NCBI GenBank assembly: GCA_034521835.1
Contig: JAXHMA010000004.1
Coordinates: 620,001-684,000, forward strand
From: JAMQKA01 sp034521835
Lineage (GTDB): Bacteria; Bacteroidota; Rhodothermia; Balneolales; Balneolaceae
Length of the DNA stretch: 64,000 bases
Direction of reading: 5' to 3'
Both the position numbers and the translations under genes were made by a program. Shown one piece after another: positions 56,862 to 64,000 of this stretch (positions are counted from its first letter, which is position 1; every line of letters starts with the position of its first letter). The notes beneath the pieces were generated by a model. The model worked only from the letters and a program-made list of their open reading frames with translations. It had not been told where the DNA came from and did no database searches.

Positions 56862-57212
56862 GGCTATTGTGGAATAGATCTTCATAATATGGTGAATGTA
56901 GCAATTAATGACAACGGAAAGGTAATTAGCGAGGCTAAGCTACCCACCAGCCGCCGGTTGCTAGAGGATTTTTTCAACTCTTTTACCGGGCCTGTCCAGG
57001 CGGTGGTTGAACGGGCCAGCAACTGGTACTGGCTGAGCGACTGGTGGCCAGGCCAACGGCGTCGGGCTGACGCTGGCTCACTCCAAGATGGCGGGAGCGA
57101 TCAGCTACGCGAAGGTAAAGACCGACAAAGTGGATGCGAAGACCTTGGCCGAGCTGCTCCGGGCGGACCTTATTCCGGAGGCTTATCAAATCAAACACGA
57201 CCGGCGGGAGGT
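56862..57212 (+). pseudogene. IS110-family transposase, N-terminal DEDD fragment
   Basis: The sequence reads YCGIDLHNMVNVAINDNGKV (first Asp), LLEDFFNSFTGPVQAVVERA (Glu) and, after a shift near 57045, ANGVGLTLAHSKMAGAISYA with KTDKVDAKTLAELL (later Asp residues). This is the RuvC-like domain of IS110 enzymes. It ends abruptly at 57212. Together with the two C-terminal fragments it indicates several decayed copies. Confidence 0.82.
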
Positions 57213-57239
57213 CTGGGATAGTAGCATTTTGAATGCTAC

Positions 57240-57400
57240 AGTCTTTGTCCTTTGACGGAGAATAAGCCCGAAAAAGGGTTTGGATACCGGCAGGTAATCC
57301 CAGCTTGATCGACAAGTGCCGGTTGCCAGCGAAAGGGGTGAACAAGGAATTATGGAATTAAAAACATCCAAGGTGGGTGAGGATGTGCCTTTGACAAAGT
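57240..57400. mobile_element. IS110-associated non-coding segment, copy 2
   Basis: A block beginning TTTGACGGAGAATAAGCCCG and ending GGCAGGTAATCC is shared with 50296-50345 and 59306-59358. No frame fits it. It directly follows the truncated transposase, so it is probably part of an IS end. Confidence 0.45.
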
Positions 57401-57423
57401 CCTTGTTAGAAGGTTAGCCGGCG

Positions 57424-58544
57424 TTAGTTTATAATGAGCTGATTAACCGGGTGTTTTGGTAGTGTAAAAGTAAAGGTGCTCCCTTCACCAAGTTCGCTAT
57501 CCACTGTAATGGTACCTCCGTGTATTTCTACAAAATCAATACAGAGTTCCAAGCCAAGACCAGAACCTTTTTCTCCATCAGTTCCGGAGGTGGTAAAAGT
57601 ACTTTTTTTACTTAATATTTTTTTCAGCGCATCCTTTTCAATTCCAACTCCCTCATCAATTACTGATATTTCTACCTTGTCACCCGCTTGCTTAGCTTGT
57701 ACAAGGACCTCATCACCAGGTTGAGAAAACTTTATCGCATTCGTAATAAGATTTCTCAGGATTGTTTTCACCATAATTGGTATCCGCATTTATATACATC
57801 GTATCCGGAACCTGATTTTTTAAGGTGATTCCCTTGTCCTCAGCATGTGATCTGACCATATCAAATATGGAGTCGGTAAGGCAGATAAGATGTAATTTTT
57901 TAAGATCCGTTGTTACTTCTTGAAATTGATTCTTGGACCAAGCCAGCAGATCCTCCAGTAACTCAAGGGTCTTATGAGTCCTTTTGTTTACTAAATTCAG
58001 GTATTCAAAAATTTCGTCTTTGGAGAGATCTTCATAGTCTTCGAATGAGCATATCATAAGCTCCTTGAGCACCTGCAACGGCATTTCTGAGATCGTGGGA
58101 TATTACAGCAAAAAGTTTATCTTTTTGTCTGTTCAATTCTTGCAGTTCTTTATTTTTCTCGGCAAGCTTCTCTTCCGTTTTTTTCTGCTTGGTAATATCC
58201 AAAAAGGTACTTACCACCCCGTCTTGATATTTTACGATCTTGCTATGATACCAGATTACTTGGTCCTGGTCAGTTCTATGTGGATATTGAAATTCGACAG
58301 GATTTCCTGTTTCTGTGGCAGTTCTAAATTGATTCATTAATGGTTCCTTAACGGTATCAGCCACTAACGTAGTTATTCGCTGTCCAATGAGCTCTTTCTC
58401 CGATGCACCCGTTAAAATCTCTACCGATTTGTTTATGTGGGTAACCACAAAGTCAATAATGGTATCTTCAGCATCTCTTATTGCGTGAAGCACCATAATT
58501 CCCCCGGGGGAGGTGTTTAGGATCCCGCGAAGAAGCAATTCCAT
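57424..58544 (-). pseudogene. PAS-domain sensor histidine kinase, two frameshifts
   Basis: A PAS domain (about 1-125, MELLLRGILNTSPGGIMVLH through TFLDITKQKK) leads into the HisKA box FAVISHDLRNAV. The frame breaks near 58050; HK helices continue (RTHKTLELLEDLLAWSKNQF). A second break near 57775 (GATACCAATTATGG, one extra A) precedes ILRNLITNAIKFSQPGDEV, VIDEGVGIEKD and GSGLGLELCIDFVEIHGG. It is a soluble kinase without membrane segments. No response regulator is adjacent. Confidence 0.87.
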
Positions 58545-58962
58545 ATTTTTTCGATCTGTAGTATTTCATACAGCTCCCAAGTTTCTTCTACAGTTTGTGT
58601 CTGTTATCATGATATGTTCTCCTGAGGGTTATAGTGCCGTTCTGTAGTGTTGAGTATTCTTGGGATAGTTAACATTGTTGAGTTGCAAGTAGATGATTTT
58701 CGATGGTCAAATCGAAAATCATGAAGGGATAATTGCTTTTTATAGATGATATATTTAGGGGATAACAGCTGTCTGTAGATGATATATTCGTAAGAATGTT
58801 TCGTTAATCCGTTATGATTATACGCATTTCTTTTTATTAATAAAAACTAATCTTTGTAAAAATTAATTTTTATTAATAATCGGCTTCCAATTTGCATATT
58901 TGGCTAAGATAATAAGTGTAAAATTATTTTAAGGAGCATACTTCCCCTTTTGCTCTAAGATG
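58545..58962. other. AT-rich intergenic region, no gene seen
   Basis: About 418 bp. A TAGATGATATATT motif occurs twice (around 58745 and 58777). No reading frame, tRNA or terminator was recognised. It should contain the promoter of the kinase gene. Confidence 0.5.
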
Positions 58963-58988
58963 GCTAACGACCTCGCATAACCGGCAGC
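58963..58988 (+). repeat. attC-like site 7, left arm only
   Basis: GCTAACGACCTCGCATAACC followed by GGCAGC is the left arm seen in sites 6, 8 and 9. Instead of a middle and right arm, an IS110 transposase end follows at once. Confidence 0.6.
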
Positions 58989-59133
58989 GGTTTCGGCCTA
59001 CACCCACTACAAGGTCGGCAAGAAATGTTATCGAAAGATTAAACGCCGTAGCGGCCGCCCGGTAGCCCGAGCCGTGGTCGCTGTAGAGCTGGCCAAGGGC
59101 GTCTGGCATATGTTGACCAAAGACCAGAAGTAA
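58987..59133 (+). pseudogene. IS110-family transposase, extreme C-terminal fragment
   Basis: The 48 codons AYTHYKVGKKCYRKIKRRSG, then RPVARAVVAVELAKGVWHML, ending TKDQK, are typical of the last residues of IS110 transposases. It begins exactly where the left arm of attC-like site 7 ends, so the junction marks an insertion or deletion endpoint in that site. Confidence 0.75.
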
Positions 59134-59505
59134 TAAAGGATGTAAGGGGCAGCCGGTAAGGGCGGCCTCGCAACCCTGCTGGCTCCAACCGATAAGCCCG
59201 TTTGCCTAACCGGGACACCGAAGGTAAGCCCGTGCGCTCCGGTTGGGACATCGGTTGGCTGGCCGGTTAAAGATCCGGGATAGTCCCGATTGGTCGGGAC
59301 AGTCTCTGTCCATTGACGGAGAATAAGCCCGAAAAGGGGTTTGGACACCAGCAGGTAATCCGAGGGTGATCAACGAAGCCGGTCGCCAGTTGCAGGTTAA
59401 AATAGTTTAGGACTTATGGATGAGCGAAAAGAAGAAGACTGGGTGTGGACTGTCTGCTTGACATTTTCCTTTTTAAAGGGGTTAGGTTGCGCATATCCTA
59501 CAATA
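59134..59505. ncRNA. Candidate IS110/IS1111 non-coding end (possible bridge-RNA region)
   Basis: The 370 bp after the transposase stop have no open frame but are GC-rich, with clear hairpins such as CGGGATAGTCCCG (59277-59289) and ATTGGTCGGGACAGT. The segment 59306-59358 recurs at two other sites. In IS1111-type elements the guide RNA is encoded downstream of the transposase, so this is a reasonable candidate. No proof of transcription or pairing was possible. Confidence 0.35.
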
Positions 59506-60675
59506 TTACAAATTGTATTGGTTCTTAGCGGCTTCTAATGCCTCATGAAACTTTTCCTCATTGCTAAGATCAAGTTTTAAAGTCATTTTTACTTTTTGAG
59601 GGTTTTCTTCAGATGCTGTTTCCAAAGATTTATGTATTTCTTCTAAGGAATTTCTAGGAAATTTCTGTAGCTCATTTATCATCTGTTTGGGAAATTGAGT
59701 CATTTCTTTTGCTACTTTTGCAAATGGTTCTTCGACTTTTGCTTTCCTCACCAGATCGGACCACTGCAAAGCTTTTTCAAATAATTCCCCTATAGATTTT
59801 GCAGTCCAAATTATTTTTTCTTCATCACCTGGTTTCCCAGGTTCACCAAATGCATCTTGCGTAGAGACATTTATTAAATGGTTTGCTGCATTTATAAGAT
59901 GATTTAATTCATGCATGCGGGTGTCAAACCATTCTTTGGCTTGATCAGCACGGACGTAGTCTGAAATCCCCATTGAAATATTTGCCTCAAATTTACGGAC
60001 TAAATATTTCCTTTATCAACCTCATCAATCCAAGATTGAAGGTATAATCGATATTCCCAAGCTGTAGGCTTTTCCAACGCAATTTGGAGCGCTTCTGGTT
60101 TTAGCTCTTGCGAGATGTGCAGGTAATTTTCCTCCAGCAGTGAATTTCTCTCTTAATTGTATAGATTCTAAAAATAAATGGGCAAGCTGATGACGTAATG
60201 TACCAATTATGTCAACTGCTTTTTCAAATGGGAAAGTCCAAATACCTTCGGTATTCCTTATTTTATCTACAAATTCAAATAATTTGGTTGTATCGACTGT
60301 GTTTGAAAAATCTGCATCTGGATTTGCTTTCCAAGTTGGTAGTAAATTTATGACTTGCTTATCGATAAAGACATAAATAGGAATCCCTTTTCTTTTGGCT
60401 GTTTCATATTCCAAGTTGGTAATTGACTTATCTGTTTCAAGATCTATCGATCCATATCTTGTACCAACAATTAAAATTAGTAAGTCGGCATTCTTTCTAA
60501 CTTTCTCCTTACAATTTTCTACTGTGTTTTTATCTGGATTTATAGGAAATGACTTCATTTCAGATAATAAAGGAGTGTATCCTAAATCATCATCAATAAA
60601 CTGCCTCTAATCTGCTCTAACTTGTGAAAGGTCATAAAAAGTTGAACTTACCATTACTTGTGGAGTTGAAGCCAT
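59506..60675 (-). pseudogene. DUF4062-domain protein, one nonsense codon and two compensating frameshifts
   Basis: The reconstructed 389-residue protein starts MASTPQVMVSSTFYDLSQVR. A TAG replaces a Leu codon near 60609 (RAD-stop-RQFIDDDLGYTPLLS). DUF4062 sequence follows (LLILIVGTRYGSIDLETDKS, ITNLEYETAKRKGIPIYVF). A shift near 60130 leads to YLHISQELKPEALQIALEKP, and another near 60008 to LVRKFEANISMGISDYVRAD and the C-terminal frame to 59506. The 1170-nt span is divisible by three, so the indels balance. DUF4062 is a TIR/STALD-like sensor domain seen in defence proteins. Confidence 0.83.
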
Positions 60676-60712
60676 AAAGATGAATTAGTTTAGAATTTAG
60701 TAGGAGACAAAA

Positions 60713-60838
60713 GCAACGACCTTGCGCATAAGCTGCGTGCGCCAAAATGTTGAAATTGTTTACAAATGAAAGGTTAACTAATAAAAGGGAAGCGGGCAAG
60801 AATTGGCGAGGCACGTCCGCTTAATGCGCTGGTTGCTG
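60713..60838 (+). repeat. attC-like site 8 (best-preserved short site)
   Basis: The left arm is GCAACGACCTTGCGCATAAG followed by CTGCGTGC. The right arm is GGCACGTCCGCTTAATGCGC followed by TGGTTGC. Folding pairs CAAC with GTTG and GCGCAT-AAGC with GCTTAATGCGC, leaving single extrahelical bases, as in integron attC sites. Length 126 bp is within the known attC range. Confidence 0.72.
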
Positions 60839-60889
60839 GCTGATAAAATGTTATAATAGTTTGTCAACTTTTGAATAAAGTAAATTTAA

Positions 60890-61939
60890 ATGTATCAAAT
60901 TAAAGCGACAGATCTTTACCCTTCAATACCTACAGATACTCCAGGGCTTAGAGATTTTGTAAAGAAATTAGAGAGTAAAAATTATTTACAGCAACAACCA
61001 TCTAAAACTATTTATCACTACACCGATGCTGCAGGATTGTTGGGCATGGTAGAGAATAAGAATTTATGGTGTACTGACATAGAATATATGAATGATGCGA
61101 ATGAGCTAATGTATGCTGAGAATTTGATTAAGAACAAGATTACCGAAATTCAAAAAGCTAATTCGGAGCATACTCAGTTTTTTGAAATCCTAAAAAAAGA
61201 GGCTTTTAGACCTTTTGGAGAAATGTACGATGTGTATGTTACTTGTTTTTCTGAGGCAAAAAATCGTCTAAGTCAGTGGAGAGGTTATGGGAAGTATTGT
61301 ATTGGTTTCAATTGTGAAAAACCTTTTAGAACCAATATTCATGCAAATCTACCTTCTGAATGGCCTAAGGCTAGATTAAGAAAAGTTTTATACTCTAGAA
61401 AAAGACAAGAGGAAATAATTATAGAAATAGTAGAAGGGCTTTTTGCATTGTTCAAAGACCATTTTGAAAATGAAAAACATGATTATGATGTTGTAGCTAA
61501 TTGGTATGGTGGTAATTTCTCGAATTTGATTTTTGAATACTTAATCTCTTTCAAAGATTCTACATTTGAAGAAGAACAGGAGTGGAGGCTAGTACATCTT
61601 GATATGAAGGGAGACGATAGGAAGAAAGTCGAATATAGAACCCGTGGGGATCATTTAGTTCCATATATAAAGTCTGGAATTAGAGTATTCGATGAGAGTA
61701 AATTTAAAAGCGAATATCGTGAACTACATCGAAGTTCAGATAAGTATAAAAAAGAAAGGGTTGGATTTGATGAATTTATGAAAGGTGAAGGCGATTTTCC
61801 TATTAACTATGTAGGGATTGGGCCTGTTAATCATCTAAAAATTGCCCATCAATCTGTTACAAAAATGTTGCAGAGTAATGGCTTTTCAAACGTTAAAGTT
61901 GAAGCAACTGATTCAAAAATAAGAAGTGACTGGTTATAA
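60890..61939 (+). CDS. DUF2971-domain protein
   Basis: The 349-residue protein has the DUF2971 signature: TIYHYTDAAGLLGMVENKNL, WCTDIEYMNDANELMYAENL, VYVTCFSEAKNRLSQWRGYG and later EEEQEWRLVHLD. The family is common in defence islands and cassettes, but its activity is unknown. It lies between attC-like sites 8 and 9 in the standard orientation, with its stop 13 bp before site 9, like a classical gene cassette. Confidence 0.87.
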   Translation: MYQIKATDLYPSIPTDTPGLRDFVKKLESKNYLQQQPSKTIYHYTDAAGLLGMVENKNLWCTDIEYMNDANELMYAENLIKNKITEIQKANSEHTQFFEILKKEAFRPFGEMYDVYVTCFSEAKNRLSQWRGYGKYCIGFNCEKPFRTNIHANLPSEWPKARLRKVLYSRKRQEEIIIEIVEGLFALFKDHFENEKHDYDVVANWYGGNFSNLIFEYLISFKDSTFEEEQEWRLVHLDMKGDDRKKVEYRTRGDHLVPYIKSGIRVFDESKFKSEYRELHRSSDKYKKERVGFDEFMKGEGDFPINYVGIGPVNHLKIAHQSVTKMLQSNGFSNVKVEATDSKIRSDWL

Positions 61940-61952
61940 TTTTGCTAAGCCA

Positions 61953-62204
61953 GCTAACGACCCTGTGCATAAGCGGCGTGGTTACGGATTAGAAACCAAG
62001 TTAACAACCAATCACAAGCAACAGGGAGCGACCGGCCAGGCAGCGGTCGTGACCATTTAAAGGAGCCAGCAGAAAAAAGCGAGGGGAGACGGGCCGTTGC
62101 CGCCTTATTTTTGAAAAGCACCTGCCAAAAAATTGGCAAGAAGAGCGACCAATTTCGGGAAAGCCTAGGCGAGGCACGTCCGCTTAATGCGCCGGTTATA
62201 GGGC
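61953..62204 (+). repeat. attC-like site 9 (long form)
   Basis: The left arm is GCTAACGACCCTGTGCATAA followed by GCGGCGTGG. The right arm is GAGGCACGTCCGCTTAATGC followed by GCCGGTTATAG. TAAC pairs with GTTA, and GCAT-AAGCGG-CG with CG-TCCGCTTAATGC. The 170-bp middle is homologous to that of site 3, so the sites form a family like VCRs. At 252 bp it exceeds typical attC length. Confidence 0.7.
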
Positions 62205-62218
62205 CAATAAGTACGAAG

Positions 62219-62650
62219 TCATTCTACTCGTTTATATTCTAATTCTGGACCATCACACATTGACCAAGCGTTTACTAATTTATTGTTAGAGTTGAAATAT
62301 AAGTATTCTTCAGGTTCAGAGGTGCAATTGCCAATTATATCATTGTCATTTGGATACGTTAAAACTAGACGCTTTCGGTCTGTGGCATTTTCAATGGTAT
62401 AGGTACCTTCTGCTTTTATCGTCTCTCCGTCTCCGTATCGGGTACTTGACTTGACAAATGTATGGTCAGTGTACAGCACGTAAGATTCCTGCCATGCCAT
62501 ATCTTCCCCTGTTGTTTCTGAAGGAATCATCGACCCAGTCATTTTAGCCAACTTCCATTTTTGAGGGTAACTGTCAGAAGTTAACGCATTATTTTCTGAA
62601 CATGAGTATAATACCAAGCAGCTTAAAATAAGGAATGCTAAATGTTTCAT
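62219..62650 (-). CDS. Cassette lipoprotein, paralogue of 55590-56015
   Basis: The 143-residue protein has a lipobox (LVLYSCSEN) and the same mature body as its paralogue: YPQKWKLAKMTGSM, EDMAWQESYVLYTDHTF, DIIGNCTSEPEEYL and CDGPELEYKRVE. Synonymous and amino-acid differences along the whole gene show an old duplication or separate capture. It follows attC-like site 9 and runs leftward. Confidence 0.82.
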   Translation of the reverse strand: MKHLAFLILSCLVLYSCSENNALTSDSYPQKWKLAKMTGSMIPSETTGEDMAWQESYVLYTDHTFVKSSTRYGDGETIKAEGTYTIENATDRKRLVLTYPNDNDIIGNCTSEPEEYLYFNSNNKLVNAWSMCDGPELEYKRVE

Positions 62651-63195
62651 TACTTAAAGTGTTATCAGATTCTAAGATGAATATTACGTTAATAATACAC
62701 AAAAATTGAAGTAAATAACTGTGGGTTACTGAATTTTAACTGGCCCTATAACTCATAATTATACAAAGTAACTCCCTGTATAATCATATTATCGAACAAG
62801 CATATAGTGTGCGAAAATATAGCCTGAACGTCAATTCTTGCATTATATGCTGGTATTATACGGAAGCTTGTTGCGATAATATCGTGATATAATATGCGCC
62901 GGACCGTAAAGACTATTCGGCGGATTCCGCATCCTAGCTGTCCAGCAATTTTAGTGACAGGGACATCGAGCTTTTGATAATGCAGTATTTGTTGGCGGAA
63001 TAAAGCAGGATCAAAATCAGCGCCACCCAGGCCGAAAGCGGCCGATGGCTCGATCGGTGGGCAATAAACACTGCGGCCCTTGAAGTCTCTGATTAGGGGA
63101 CTTTGAATATATCCTTATTTATATAAGCCCCTCATACCTTTGCAGGAGGAGTTTGGGGAGGTCAAAACCATAGTATTTCAAAGGCCTCTGATTTA
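62651..63195. other. Intergenic region with a decayed ORF
   Basis: No intact gene. On the minus strand (about 63090-62850) an open stretch without start reads RSVYCPPIEPSAAFGLGGAD and FRQQILHYQKLDVPVTKIAG, the latter like a helix-turn-helix; after a one-base shift it continues SLYGPAHIISRYYRNKLPYN. It is probably a decayed regulator or transposase. The family is unknown. Confidence 0.35.
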
Positions 63196-63299
63196 ATCCG
63201 GATTATTCACCAAGAAATTTGAGCCATCTATTATTTTTTGCATACATAATAATATCAATCACTTAGGCTATTATTTATACTATTTCGTGAATAATCCGG
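63196..63299. mobile_element. MITE-like element, 104 bp, with TTAA duplication
   Basis: The ends TCCGGATTATTCACC and GTGAATAATCCGGG are inverted copies, and TTAA occurs on both sides (63192-63195, 63300-63303). The termini match the 227-bp element at 25003-25229, so both derive from one family by internal deletion. Confidence 0.72.
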
Positions 63300-63346
63300 G
63301 TTAATAATAGGAAGGTAATGAAAACGGGAGACTGCATAGATTAGAG

Positions 63347-63376
63347 ATGTGGGAAGTCAGAGACCTCCCACATCAA
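63347..63376 (-). terminator. Hairpin downstream of the M3 peptidase gene
   Basis: GATGTGGGA and TCCCACATC pair around a 12-base loop, 22 bp past the peptidase stop. No T-run follows, so termination is likely but not certain. Confidence 0.4.
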
Positions 63377-63397
63377 AATTTAATTGCTTGCTAATCA

Positions 63398-64000
63398 TTA
63401 CATGCTGGCATCCAGGCCGCGGCGTTCCAGCAGGTGCTTGACTTCCGGCTCCTGGCCGCGAAATGCTTTATAGAGCTCCATCGCCTCGTTGCTGCCACCC
63501 TGCGAAGAGGATATACTCGCGGAAGCGGTCGCCGTTTTCTCGCTGAAGACCGCCGTTCTGTTGCATGTAGGCAAAAGCATCAGCGGCTAGCACTTCGCTC
63601 CAGATATAGGCATAGTAGTTGGCAGCATATCCACCTGAAAAGATATGAGCAAAATAGGGCGACTTATAACGCGGTGGTACCGCTTCCATATCCAGGTTGT
63701 ACTTGGCAAGGGCCTGCTGCTCAAAGGCCTGAACGTCTTCGGGAATCTCATCCGTCCCAAGCAGGTGCCATTCCAGGTCCAGCATGGTCGCTGCCAGGTA
63801 CTCCTGGGTATCGAATCCCTGGTTGAAGTTGCTCGCCTCAATCACCTTGTCCAACAGGTCCTGTGGAATCTGTTCGCCGGTTTCGTGGTGAATGGCATAG
63901 TTTTCGAGAATCTCAGGCTGTATTGCCCAGTCTTCCTCAAACGTAGAAGGGAACTCCACGAAGTCGCGCGGCACGGAGGTGCCGGCCTGTGAGGGATATT
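63398..64000 (-). pseudogene. M3-family metallopeptidase (Dcp/oligopeptidase A-like), 5' end beyond window, frameshifted C-terminus
   Basis: The frame enters from the right edge as YPSQAGTSVPRDFVEFPSTF and continues IHHETGEQIPQDLLDKVIEA and SGGYAANYYAYIWSEVLAAD, which are C-terminal hallmarks of M3 peptidases. The HExxH zinc motif lies outside the window. Near 63510 a one-base shift moves the true end, SSQGGSNEAMELYKAFRGQE through LLERRGLDASM, into another frame that stops at 63398. Members are zinc peptidases that clear short peptides. Confidence 0.87.

Noticed and set aside
51931..62204. CRISPR array
   Set aside because: Repeats are long, divergent palindromes separated by genes, not short identical repeats with uniform spacers; no cas genes were seen.

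Overview
The window looks like chromosomal DNA from a member of the Bacteroidota/Balneolota/Rhodothermota (FCB) group. The evidence is a secreted haloperoxidase-like protein with a type IX secretion C-terminal sorting domain, a large sortilin/BNR-repeat secreted protein, PhoB/PhoR, LolC/E-type permease, weak Shine-Dalgarno signals and moderate GC. Balneolota is my best guess from overall protein style; no rRNA is present to prove it.

Region 1 (1-12.5 kb) is a defence island. It holds an AbiEi-like antitoxin running off the left edge, then a leftward operon of a type IIG restriction-modification enzyme, an OLD-family ATPase/TOPRIM nuclease (GajA-like) and a UvrD-like helicase (GajB-like). The helicase is broken by an IS4 element (12-bp target duplication) and an IS30 element (3-bp duplication). 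Removing both, with one copy of each duplication, restores one uninterrupted frame of 659 codons including the stop. An IS3 element with a 3-bp duplication lies just downstream.

Region 2 (12.7-20.6 kb): a carboxymuconolactone decarboxylase/SigJ pair is followed by an integrated plasmid- or phage-satellite-like element. It has a repressor, an AlpA-like protein, a P-loop replication protein, several unknown proteins and an array of TTCTTAG iterons, and it ends next to tRNA-Asp. No integrase was found.

Region 3 (20.8-49 kb) is core chromosome: ApaG, glutathione peroxidase, a metallo-beta-lactamase-fold hydrolase, mannose-1-phosphate guanylyltransferase, PhoBR, a Lol permease, secreted proteins, adenylate kinase, Dtd, DinB and PurM. 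Between dtd and the DinB gene lies an AT-rich segment with about eight DnaA boxes (two perfect), a strong oriC candidate; most genes on either side point away from it. Many genes here carry one or more single-base frameshifts, including purM.

Region 4 (50-62.7 kb) is the most unusual part. Small cassettes (three toxin-antitoxin modules, two paralogous lipoproteins, DUF2971 and DUF4062 genes, a sensor kinase remnant) are separated by at least nine attC-like imperfect palindromes, nearly all in the same orientation. This fits a cluster of attC sites lacking an integron integrase (CALIN). Remnants of IS110-family elements abut attC halves, recalling the IS1111-attC group. The window ends inside an M3 metallopeptidase gene.
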